Positions 42,540 through 48,599 of a stretch of 48,599 bases of DNA are shown one piece after another. Origin of the DNA: Zemynaea arenosa (GTDB lineage Bacteria > Pseudomonadota > Gammaproteobacteria > Burkholderiales > Burkholderiaceae_D); NCBI RefSeq assembly GCF_004614185.1, contig NZ_SPVF01000247.1, positions 1 through 48,599 of the forward strand. Reading direction: 5' to 3'. How positions within the stretch are numbered: position 1 is the first letter of the stretch; every line of letters begins with the position of its first letter. The position numbers and the translations under genes are program-made. Under the pieces are notes generated by a model. The model had not been told where the DNA came from, made no database searches, and saw nothing but the letters and a program-made list of their open reading frames with translations.

Positions 42540-43232
42540 TCAGTCTTTCTTGTTCAAGGCCGCCTTCTGGCGCGCGCGCTCCATGGCGGCGGCGATGATG
42601 GCGCGCTTGCGCTCCTTCTCGGCCAGTTCTTCCGCTGTCGCGGGGGCTTCCGCGTTGACGGCGGCCAGCTTGTCCGCAGCCTTGGCGGCCAGGCGCGCGT
42701 CGTTCTCGTCCTTCTCGCGTTTCAGGCGCGCGGTGCGGAAGTCGTGGCGCTCGCGCGCGGCGTCGGCCTGCTCCTGGGTCCACGCGTTCCAGCCGGTGCG
42801 CTCACCGGTCACCGGCAGCATGGTGATGCAGTCGACCGGGCAGGGTGCCACGCACAAGTCGCAGCCGGTGCACAGCGAGGGCAGGATGGTGTGCATCTGC
42901 TTGGCCGCGCCCATGATGGCATCGACCGGGCAGGCCTGGATGCACAGGGTGCAGCCGATACAGATCGCTTCATCGATGAAGGCGACCGGGCGCGATCGTT
43001 CGATGCCGTTGACCGGATTGATCGGAATGACCGGCCGCCCGAGGAAGCTGGCCAGCCGCTCGACACCCTGGAGGCCGCCCGGCGGGCACTGGTTGATCTC
43101 GGCCTGGCCCTCCGCGATCGCTTCCGCATACGGCCGGCAGCCCGCATACCCGCACTTGGTGCACTGGGTCTGCGGCAGCAGGTCTTCGATCTGGTCGGCG
43201 AGGGTCTTGGTCACGGCGGGCAATGCGGGCAA
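42540..43232 (-). CDS. rsxB: RnfB/RsxB-like Fe-S electron transfer protein
   Basis: The 230-residue protein has an N-terminal Fe-S domain (Cys-Thr-Lys-Cys-Gly-Tyr-Ala-Gly-Cys, then Asn-Gln-Cys-Pro-Pro-Gly-Gly) and a two-cluster ferredoxin domain (Cys-Ile-Gly-Cys-Thr-Leu-Cys, Cys-Thr-Gly-Cys-Asp-Leu-Cys, each with a following Cys-Pro). A charged helical tail rich in Ala, Glu, Lys and Arg ends it. It lacks the N-terminal membrane helix of enteric RsxB, and no other rnf gene is present, so it may act as a soluble ferredoxin. The start is uncertain: two in-frame TTG and a GTG lie close together, and none has a good ribosome site. Confidence 0.88.
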   Translation of the reverse strand: MPALPAVTKTLADQIEDLLPQTQCTKCGYAGCRPYAEAIAEGQAEINQCPPGGLQGVERLASFLGRPVIPINPVNGIERSRPVAFIDEAICIGCTLCIQACPVDAIMGAAKQMHTILPSLCTGCDLCVAPCPVDCITMLPVTGERTGWNAWTQEQADAARERHDFRTARLKREKDENDARLAAKAADKLAAVNAEAPATAEELAEKERKRAIIAAAMERARQKAALNKKD

Positions 43233-43309
43233 TGGTGGCAGACTGCGATTATCTCATCATCAGTCTCAGTCGTGGCAAACGGCCTTTTGTCCGTAAACGC
43301 AGTCCTTAT

Positions 43310-43384
43310 TTAGGTAAAGTCTGTGAATGCAGACATTGACGTCGGCATCCGCCCGGCGCACAATGTCTGTAATCTCCTACCTAA
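43310..43384. promoter_or_regulatory. Inverted operator-like repeats before hipBA
   Basis: TTAGGTA (43310-43316) and CAGACATTG (43330-43338) occur on the plus strand, and the same two words occur in inverse complement as CAATGTCTG (43361-43369) and TACCTAA (43378-43384). A further related GAATGTAGACAT lies at 43401-43412 beside the antitoxin start, matching GAATGCAGACAT at 43324-43335. HipB-type proteins repress their own operon through paired sites, so these are good candidates. Confidence 0.5.
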
Positions 43385-43410
43385 TCGGCCTACGGACCGC
43401 GAATGTAGAC

Positions 43411-43752
43411 ATGAAATACAAGCAATCTGCGATTCTCCCCGATGAGCTGCTCAAGGCGGGAGAGGACCTCGGTGCCAAACTGGCCCGCTTGCGCAAGGCG
43501 CGCCGAATCCTCCAGGCCGACGCGGCCGCTCGCGCGGGCCTGTCCCGTTCCACCGCCGTGCTGCTCGAAAAGGGCGATCCGGGCCGCTCGCTGGGCCAGA
43601 TCCTGCGCTATCTGGATGCGATCGCGCCGGGCGCCACCCTTGAGCAACTCCTCCAGGAGAAGGACCCTGCGCTGGCGGCCCTGGCGCAGGCTGAGCGAAC
43701 CCAGCGCGTGCGGCGCCTCTCCGACAAGGAGCTCAAGGAGCTCGACTTCTGA
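43411..43752 (+). CDS. hipB: HipB-like antitoxin (XRE HTH)
   Basis: The 113-residue protein has an XRE helix-turn-helix (about 18-75): Leu-Ala-Arg-Leu-Arg-Lys-Ala-Arg-Arg, Gln-Ala-Asp-Ala-Ala-Ala-Arg-Ala-Gly-Leu-Ser-Arg, Leu-Glu-Lys-Gly-Asp-Pro. Its stop overlaps the kinase start by one base, the usual HipB-HipA coupling. It should neutralise and help repress the module. Longer in-frame starts at 43327 and 43363 fall among the repeats, so I prefer 43411, although it lacks a clear ribosome site. Confidence 0.85.
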   Translation: MKYKQSAILPDELLKAGEDLGAKLARLRKARRILQADAAARAGLSRSTAVLLEKGDPGRSLGQILRYLDAIAPGATLEQLLQEKDPALAALAQAERTQRVRRLSDKELKELDF

Positions 43753-45101
43753 TGGCCACCACCCGCCTGCACGTGTTCGCGCATCTGGCCGACGGGTTCG
43801 TCCCCGCCGGGCGGCTCACGCTGACCGAGGGGCGGCGCGAGGTGGAAGCGTCGAGCTTTGCGTACGGCCTGCGCTATCTGGAGCGCCCCGGCAGCTTCGA
43901 GCTCGATCCGGTCAGCCTGGCGCTGGACGACCGGGCGGCGGCGCGCGGGGTCGAGTTCCGGCCCGCCCACCAGCTGACCCAGTTCGGCGGCCTGCGCGAT
44001 GCCGCTCCCGACGCGTGGGGCCGCCGGGTGATCGAGGCGCGCCACAAGGTTCCGGCCAATTCCTTGTCGGAAGCGGTCTACCTCATCGAGGCCGGTAGCG
44101 ACCGGGTCGGCGCCCTCGACGTGCGGGCCGACTTGCAAGCCGAGGGTCATGCGGGGGCGGCATCCGTGCAAAGTCTCGGATATCTGCTGGAAGCGTCGGA
44201 ACGGATCGAGCACGGCCTGCCGATACCCAGTGCGCTGGCGGGCCTGTTCGATGCCGGCGGGAGCGCCGGCGGCGCTCGCCCGAAGGCCACCGTCCGTGAT
44301 GACCAGGGCGTGCTGTGGCTGGCCAAGTTTCCGTCCGCCGCGGACACCTTCGACGTTGCCCGCGCCGAATACGCGAGCCTGCGTCTGGCCGCGCTGGCGG
44401 GGTTGAATGTGCCGCCGCTGCAGCTGCGCGACATCGGTGGCAAGACCGCGCTGCTGATTCGCCGCTTCGATCGCTTCTGGCACAAGGGGACCTCGCTTCC
44501 GGGGCCGGACATCGTCCTGCACGAGACGGGACCACAGCCGGGTGCGAGCGAGCAGCGGCTGCCCTTCGTCAGTGGCCTCACACTGGTGGGGTGCGATGAA
44601 TACGAGTCGGTTACCCGCAGCTACGCGGACCTTGCTGCGGCGATCCGCCGCTACGCCCATCCCGCGCTGATCCGCGCCAACGCGGCGGAGCTGTTTGCCC
44701 GCATGGTCTTCAATATCTTCGTCAGCAACGACGATGACCATCTGCGCAATCACGGCTTCCTGCGCGACCCGCGCTACGGAGGATGGCGTTTGAGCCCTTT
44801 GTATGACGTGGTGCCGCGTCCCGGCATCGCGCATGAACGGCAGCTGCATCTCCAGGTGGGCCTGCAGGGTAAGCTCGCGACCCTGGACAATGCCTTGAGC
44901 GCGCACGCTGCATTCCTGCCGGAGCGCCCGGATGCGGTGGCGGCGATGCATCGGATCTGGCTCTGCTTGCGGGAATGGCGCACCCATTTCGAGGAGCTCG
45001 GCGTACCCGGCAGCTTGATCGATACACTGGCCGCGGGCATCCGCGATCTGGACGATATCGCCAGCCCCGCGCTGCGCGCGCTCATCCGGCGCGGCGGCTA
45101 A
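43752..45101 (+). CDS. hipA: HipA-family serine/threonine kinase toxin
   Basis: The 449-residue protein has a HipA N-terminal subdomain (about 1-110, with Gly-Gly-Leu-Arg-Asp-Ala-Ala-Pro-Asp-Ala-Trp-Gly) and a kinase core. Lys and Glu of the nucleotide site appear in Trp-Leu-Ala-Lys-Phe-Pro and the following Ala-Glu helix. The catalytic loop Asn-Asp-Asp-Asp-His has Asp328, and the metal-binding Asp is in Ser-Pro-Leu-Tyr-Asp-Val-Val. The gatekeeper loop is Arg-Pro-Lys-Ala. All catalytic residues look intact. E. coli HipA phosphorylates glutamyl-tRNA synthetase and causes persistence; the target here is unknown. Confidence 0.92.
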   Translation: MATTRLHVFAHLADGFVPAGRLTLTEGRREVEASSFAYGLRYLERPGSFELDPVSLALDDRAAARGVEFRPAHQLTQFGGLRDAAPDAWGRRVIEARHKVPANSLSEAVYLIEAGSDRVGALDVRADLQAEGHAGAASVQSLGYLLEASERIEHGLPIPSALAGLFDAGGSAGGARPKATVRDDQGVLWLAKFPSAADTFDVARAEYASLRLAALAGLNVPPLQLRDIGGKTALLIRRFDRFWHKGTSLPGPDIVLHETGPQPGASEQRLPFVSGLTLVGCDEYESVTRSYADLAAAIRRYAHPALIRANAAELFARMVFNIFVSNDDDHLRNHGFLRDPRYGGWRLSPLYDVVPRPGIAHERQLHLQVGLQGKLATLDNALSAHAAFLPERPDAVAAMHRIWLCLREWRTHFEELGVPGSLIDTLAAGIRDLDDIASPALRALIRRGG

Positions 45102-45111
45102 AGCCACCATG

Positions 45112-45139
45112 AAAAACGCCTCTCGCGAAGGAGAGGCGT
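45112..45139 (-). terminator. Terminator of phaZ
   Basis: Nine-base arms (45116-45124 and 45131-45139) around GCGAAG end in a T-run when read on the minus strand. The hairpin lies 28 bases after the phaZ stop and 11 bases after the convergent hipA stop, so it may serve hipA weakly as well. Confidence 0.85.
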
Positions 45140-45166
45140 CGGTCCCGGGCGGGGGAATGGGTTGGC

Positions 45167-46402
45167 TTACGCGTGCTTGCGAATGAACTCGCCGATCATC
45201 GGGCACACGGTCTGGCGCCAGCGGCGGCCGGAGAAGATGCCGTAGTGGCCCGCGCCTTTGACGACGTAGTCCATCTTCATCGATTTCGGCAGGCCCGTGC
45301 ACAGGTCGTGCGCGGCTTGCGTCTGGCCGAGGCCGGAGATGTCATCGAGCTCGCCTTCGACGGTCAGCAGCGCCACCGACTTGATGTCCTGCGGGCGCAC
45401 CTGCTTGCCGCCCACGTACCAGGTGCCCAGCGGCAGGCGAGTCTCCTGGAACACGGTCTTGATGGTGTCGAGGTAGTACTCGGCCGGCATGTCCAGCACC
45501 GCGTTGTACTCGTCGTAGAACTGGCGGTGCGCCTCGGCCGAATCGTCGTCGCCGCGCACCAGGTGGTTGTAGAACTCGCGGTGGCTCTGTGCGTGGCGGC
45601 CCGGGTTCATCGCGATGAAGCCGGCATGCTGCAGGAAGCCCGGATAGACCTTGCGGCCGAAGCCGGGATAGTTGGCCGGCACCGCGTAGACCACGGTGTT
45701 CTCGAACCACGAGAACGGCTTGTCGGTGGCCAGGTTGTTGACCTGGGTCGGCGAGCGGCGCGGGTCGATCGGGCCGCCCATCATGGTCATGGTCTTGGGC
45801 AGCAGCGGGTCCTTGGCGGACGACATCAACGAGATCGCGGCCAGCACCGGCACGGTCGGCTGGCAGACGGAGATCACGTGCAGGTCCGGCGCCAGCGTGC
45901 GGATGAAGTCCTGCACGTAGTAGATGTAGTCGTCCAGGTGGAACGGGCCTTCCGACATCGGCACCATGCGCGCATCGGTCCAGTCGGTGATGAAGACGTC
46001 GTGATTCGGCAGCAGCGCGCGCACGGTGTCGCGCAGCAGGGTGGCGTGGTGGCCGGACAGGGGGGCCACCAGCAGCACCTTCGGATGGGCCAGCGCGGTG
46101 GCGCGCGCATCCGAGACGTCCTTTTTGAAGTGCAGCAGCTTGCAGAACGGCTTGGTCACCACGGTCCGCTCCATGATGCCGATGGTCTCGCCATCGCAGA
46201 CGGTGGAGGCGATATCGAAGGCCGGCTTTTCATAATCCTTCCCGAGCCGGTACATGAGTTCGTAACCGGCGGCGATGCGCTGGGAGAACGGGGTGTGCGC
46301 AAACGGCGAGACCGGGTTCGAGAACAGCTTCGCAGACGCGTCCGCCCACTGCATCAGCGGGTTCAGGAACGTGCGCTGCATTTCGTGGAGTTGGTAAAGC
46401 AT
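45167..46402 (-). CDS. phaZ: Intracellular polyhydroxyalkanoate depolymerase
   Basis: The 411-residue protein is of the Ralstonia PhaZ1 type. The nucleophile is Cys180 in Ile-Ser-Val-Cys-Gln-Pro-Thr, in place of a serine lipase box. The acid is in Gly-Glu-Leu-Asp-Asp and the His in Gly-Ala-Gly-His-Tyr-Gly-Ile-Phe. It mobilises stored polyhydroxybutyrate granules in the cytoplasm. I chose the ATG at 46402 because it gives the family N-terminus and is preceded by AGGA; a GTG or ATG further upstream would add unrelated residues. No PHA synthase or phasin lies in the window. Confidence 0.94.
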   Translation of the reverse strand: MLYQLHEMQRTFLNPLMQWADASAKLFSNPVSPFAHTPFSQRIAAGYELMYRLGKDYEKPAFDIASTVCDGETIGIMERTVVTKPFCKLLHFKKDVSDARATALAHPKVLLVAPLSGHHATLLRDTVRALLPNHDVFITDWTDARMVPMSEGPFHLDDYIYYVQDFIRTLAPDLHVISVCQPTVPVLAAISLMSSAKDPLLPKTMTMMGGPIDPRRSPTQVNNLATDKPFSWFENTVVYAVPANYPGFGRKVYPGFLQHAGFIAMNPGRHAQSHREFYNHLVRGDDDSAEAHRQFYDEYNAVLDMPAEYYLDTIKTVFQETRLPLGTWYVGGKQVRPQDIKSVALLTVEGELDDISGLGQTQAAHDLCTGLPKSMKMDYVVKGAGHYGIFSGRRWRQTVCPMIGEFIRKHA

Positions 46403-46761
46403 AGTAGGTCCTCTATCTCCGCCGACTGTGTATCCGGCGGTGTGGTGCAATCGTTTGCTCTACGGTCAGTGGGGCAACGAATTTTCCACACTGTAATACA
46501 AATTACGTTCCTGCTGGAAAAATCTTGAATCCGAATGCAGGACTGTCCGCATGCATCAAGTTGTAGCACAGGCGATTTGGCCGTTGCGTTAGCAAGATCA
46601 CATAAATCAGCCGGTTCGTACGTGTCGAGGCATCGTCTGACACGAGCGTGAGGCACGTTCTGGCGCTTGTGCGGCATCCAAAGAAAAAGCCGCCCGGCCA
46701 GGCGGCGGGGCGGCTCGTTCGGCGAATAGGCAACCAGATGGTTGCATATTCAGCAGGCGTC
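46403..46761. other. Intergenic region between phaZ and ferredoxin reductase
   Basis: This 359-base gap contains the reductase terminator near its right end and must hold the phaZ promoter on the minus strand. A short perfect dyad, GTAAT and ATTAC around ACAA (46493-46506), is the only other structure; it includes a TATTAC that might be a -10, without a convincing -35. No open reading frame with coding character is seen on either strand. Confidence 0.6.
46681..46715 (-). terminator. Terminator of ferredoxin reductase gene
   Basis: AGCCGCCC (46715-46708 on the minus strand) pairs with GGGCGGCT (46695-46688), followed by TTTTTCTTT. It ends 47 bases after the reductase stop. Confidence 0.85.
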
Positions 46762-47850
46762 CTAGTCGAACACCGGGGTTTCGACGCCGAGAATCTTGTG
46801 CAGCTTCGGCGAGGTGGTGGTGTACTGCATGTGGATCTTCTTGTCCGGGAAGATGTAGGGCGCGGCGCCGAAAGCGGCCAGCGCAGCTTCGTGGAAGCCC
46901 GACAGGATCAGCTTTTTCTTACCCGGATAGGTATTGATATCGCCCACCGCGAAAATACCCGGCACGTTGGTCTCGAACTTTTCCGTGTTCATGACCTTGA
47001 GCTGCTTGCGCTCGATGTCCAGGCCCCACTCGGCGATAGGGCCGAGCTTGGGCGACAGGCCGAAGAACACCAGCAGCATGTCCAGCGGCACGCGGCGGGT
47101 GACGCCGTCGGCGCCGGTGACCTTCACTTCGGACAGCTGGCCGTCCTTCTCGTCGAAGCCGGTGACCTGGCCGGTGATCAGCTGCATCTCGTACTCGTCG
47201 CACAGCTGCTTCATCTTTGCGACCGAGGCGGGCGCGGCGCGGAATTCGTCGCGGCGGTGTACCAGCACCACCGACTCGGCCTTGCCGACGAAGTTCAGGG
47301 CCCAGTCCAGCGCGGAGTCGCCGCCGCCGCAGATGACCAGGTTCTTGCCCTCGAACAGCGACGGATCCTTGACCCGGTAATGCAGCTGGCTCTGCTCGAA
47401 CTTCTCGATCCCGTCGACCTTGATGGTACGCGCCTGGAACGAGCCCACGCCCGCGGCGATGAAGATGGTCTTGGTGATGAACTGGGTGCCGGTGGAGGTC
47501 TCGACGTTGAAGCGCTGGTCTTCGCGGCGCTGCACCTGGGTCACTTCCTGGCCCAGGTGGAAGGTCGGATCGAACGGCTCGATCTGCTTGAGCAGGTTGT
47601 CGGTCAGTTCCTGGCCGGTGCACACGGGCACGGCGGGGATGTCGTAGATCGGCTTGTCCGGATACAGCTCCACGCACTGGCCGCCCACGGCGGGCAGGGA
47701 ATCGATCACGTGCGCCTTGATTTCGAGGAGACCCAGTTCGAACACCTGGAACAGGCCGACCGGACCCGCGCCGATGATGACGGCATCCGTTTCGATCGCA
47801 CCGGCAAAGGTGCTGTTGGCAGCCAGGCTGCCCGCTTGAGTGGTAGTCAT
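46762..47850 (-). CDS. Thioredoxin-reductase-like ferredoxin--NADP+ reductase
   Basis: The 362-residue flavoprotein has FAD-binding Ile-Gly-Ala-Gly-Pro-Val-Gly-Leu, NADPH-binding Cys-Gly-Gly-Gly-Asp-Ser-Ala, and the C-terminal Ala-Val-Gly-Asp-Ile-Asn. It lacks the Cys-x-x-Cys of thioredoxin reductase, as in the FNR2-type ferredoxin reductases of bacilli and betaproteobacteria. The fdxA gene lies 59 bases upstream on the same strand, so the two probably form an electron pair shuttling between NADPH and ferredoxin. A residue-310 region with Tyr-Pro-Gly-Lys-Lys-Lys precedes the C-terminal helix that stacks on FAD. Confidence 0.92.
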   Translation of the reverse strand: MTTTQAGSLAANSTFAGAIETDAVIIGAGPVGLFQVFELGLLEIKAHVIDSLPAVGGQCVELYPDKPIYDIPAVPVCTGQELTDNLLKQIEPFDPTFHLGQEVTQVQRREDQRFNVETSTGTQFITKTIFIAAGVGSFQARTIKVDGIEKFEQSQLHYRVKDPSLFEGKNLVICGGGDSALDWALNFVGKAESVVLVHRRDEFRAAPASVAKMKQLCDEYEMQLITGQVTGFDEKDGQLSEVKVTGADGVTRRVPLDMLLVFFGLSPKLGPIAEWGLDIERKQLKVMNTEKFETNVPGIFAVGDINTYPGKKKLILSGFHEAALAAFGAAPYIFPDKKIHMQYTTTSPKLHKILGVETPVFD

Positions 47851-47909
47851 GCTTTACATTCCAACAATGGTAAAAGGGGCGCTTGGCGCGCCCCGGAAGA
47901 TCGGCGGGA

Positions 47910-48233
47910 TCAGCGTTTGAGCTGGCCCAGCTTGTCCTTCACGTCCTTCCACTGGTCCGCTTCCGGAAGGGCCGCCTTGGTCTTGGTGATCGAGGGCCAG
48001 GCGCGCGCCAGTTCGACGTTGAGCTTGATGAACTGCTGCTGATCGGACGGCACGTCTTCTTCCGCGTAGATCGCGTTCACCGGGCACTCGGCCACGCACA
48101 CGGCGCAGTCGATGCACTCGTCGGGGTCGATGGCGAGGAAATTCGGGCCTTCCCGGAAACAATCAACCGGGCATACATCGACACAGTCCGTGTAGCGGCA
48201 GGCGATGCACGATTCGGTGACAACGTGGGTCAT
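47910..48233 (-). CDS. fdxA: Seven-iron ferredoxin FdxA
   Basis: The 107-residue ferredoxin is of the Azotobacter FdI type. The first half has [17 protein letters not shown], whose modified spacing gives a [3Fe-4S] cluster. The second half has Cys-Ile-Asp-Cys-Ala-Val-Cys with Glu-Cys-Pro, giving a [4Fe-4S] cluster. A C-terminal extension (65-107) is normal for the group. The ATG at 48233 begins the conserved Met-Thr-His-Val-Val-Thr-Glu. It is the probable redox partner of the reductase downstream. Confidence 0.96.
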   Translation of the reverse strand: MTHVVTESCIACRYTDCVDVCPVDCFREGPNFLAIDPDECIDCAVCVAECPVNAIYAEEDVPSDQQQFIKLNVELARAWPSITKTKAALPEADQWKDVKDKLGQLKR

Positions 48234-48301
48234 AACAGTCCTATCAATATTGTGCGGCGGCAGGGAGGGAATGGGCGACGCCGACCTTAGCAAAGCACTG
48301 T

Positions 48302-48330
48302 ATTTTAAGGCAATTGGCCTTTTCCTTCAA
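48302..48330 (-). promoter_or_regulatory. Promoter of fdxA with dyad in spacer
   Basis: On the minus strand TTGAAG (48330-48325) and TAAAAT (48307-48302) are separated by exactly 17 bases. The spacer carries a dyad, AAGGC and GCCTT around five bases (48307-48321), a position used by repressors or MerR-like regulators. Confidence 0.65.
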
Positions 48331-48425
48331 TTCGCCCGCGCGCCACCGGTTATACACATTACACATAAGCAAATGCACGCGCGGATGGGCTGCGCGCCGC
48401 TTGATGTGCATCATTGACAATGCGT

Positions 48426-48599
48426 TCAGGAGGCGTCGCTGTCCGGCGGCACCGGCGCGGCCAGGCGGCGGTTGGCCGCGCACCAGCGGGCGAGGGCGCG
48501 CAGCTCGTCGTCCAGCACGTGGGCCACATCGTAGTACTCGGCCAGGTTCATGGTGCCGCAGCAGGCGCGCCGGTCCTGCAGGGCGCCGGGGTCGTCGAC
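48426..48599 (-). CDS. C-terminal part of an unrecognised protein (cut by window edge)
   Basis: An open frame enters from the right edge on the minus strand and ends with TGA at 48426, giving 57 residues. It includes Cys-Cys-Gly-Thr-Met-Asn-Leu-Ala-Glu-Tyr-Tyr-Asp-Val and a charged helix Leu-Asp-Asp-Glu-Leu-Arg-Ala-Leu-Ala-Arg-Trp-Cys. Codon use fits the window. The family cannot be named from this fragment, and an internal ATG could instead mark a 41-residue gene. Confidence 0.45.
   Translation of the reverse strand, partial: VDDPGALQDRRACCGTMNLAEYYDVAHVLDDELRALARWCAANRRLAAPVPPDSDAS

Noticed and set aside
46648-48042. Plus-strand 464-codon open frame opposite ferredoxin reductase and fdxA
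   Set aside because: It is an antisense shadow with no domain; both genes on the other strand are certain.
48350-48358. TTATACACA, a perfect DnaA-box word upstream of fdxA
   Set aside because: It is a single copy with no AT-rich unwinding region or dnaA nearby, so it is not evidence of an origin.

Overview
The window is a 48.6 kb piece of a high-GC bacterial chromosome. It most resembles a betaproteobacterium of the Oxalobacteraceae (Massilia, Duganella or Janthinobacterium type). That placement rests on protein character and gene order: ispB, tRNA-Pro, rplU, rpmA, obgE, proB; an intracellular PhaZ; an FdxA with a thioredoxin-reductase-like ferredoxin reductase; and a soluble RnfB beside nth. 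It was not tested by a search. I see no insertion sequence, prophage, integrase, rRNA or CRISPR array. One tRNA gene is present.

Region 1 (1-7 kb, mostly minus strand) holds an SH3-like exported protein overlapping an orphan CHASE2 membrane protein, a SnoaL-like/VOC/VOC operon, a DUF1272 protein, a LytS/LytR-type two-component operon led by a small membrane protein, and a GNAT acetyltransferase. Region 2 (6.7-18.7 kb) is a complete reductive pyrimidine degradation locus. Two regulators, RutR-like and MocR-type, overlap each other and are divergent from omega-aminotransferase, mmsA, preT, preA, an NCS1 transporter, hydA and a beta-ureidopropionase-type hydrolase. Together these would take up uracil or thymine, reduce the ring, open it, remove the carbamoyl group, and pass beta-alanine or 3-aminoisobutyrate through a semialdehyde to acetyl- or propionyl-CoA. 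The 157-bp divergent gap holds a direct repeat typical of MocR operators and a separate RutR-box-like site.

Region 3 (18.7-24 kb) is a partial purine (urate) catabolism cluster: a fused UraD-AllC protein, a LysR regulator, membrane urate hydroxylase PuuD with a C-terminal cytochrome c, and an M20-family protein translationally coupled to PuuD that appears to have lost several metal ligands. Xanthine dehydrogenase, UraH and allantoinase are not in the window. Region 4 (24-28 kb) has two tiny genes, an HTH-like small protein overlapping a JmjC/cupin-like protein, and an exported S9 peptidase.

Region 5 (28.2-33.2 kb) looks like a low-oxygen cassette: a beta-CASP metallo-beta-lactamase protein, a Pat-like NDP-forming acyl-CoA synthetase/GNAT fusion, a hemerythrin-like protein and a DksA-type zinc finger protein, with FNR/ANR-type boxes in the two promoter gaps. 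Region 6 (33.2-36.4 kb) encodes mostly unrecognised envelope proteins: an M50-like membrane protein with HEQAH, an exported protein of eight exact 32-residue two-cysteine repeats, two related small secreted proteins, and a ricin-type lectin with a C-terminal octapeptide repeat. Region 7 (36.5-48.6 kb) is housekeeping: tRNA-Pro(CGG), ispB, rplU-rpmA-obgE, proB, a papain-like cytoplasmic peptidase, nth and rnfB, a HipBA-type module, phaZ, a ferredoxin reductase, fdxA, and a cut-off gene at the right edge.
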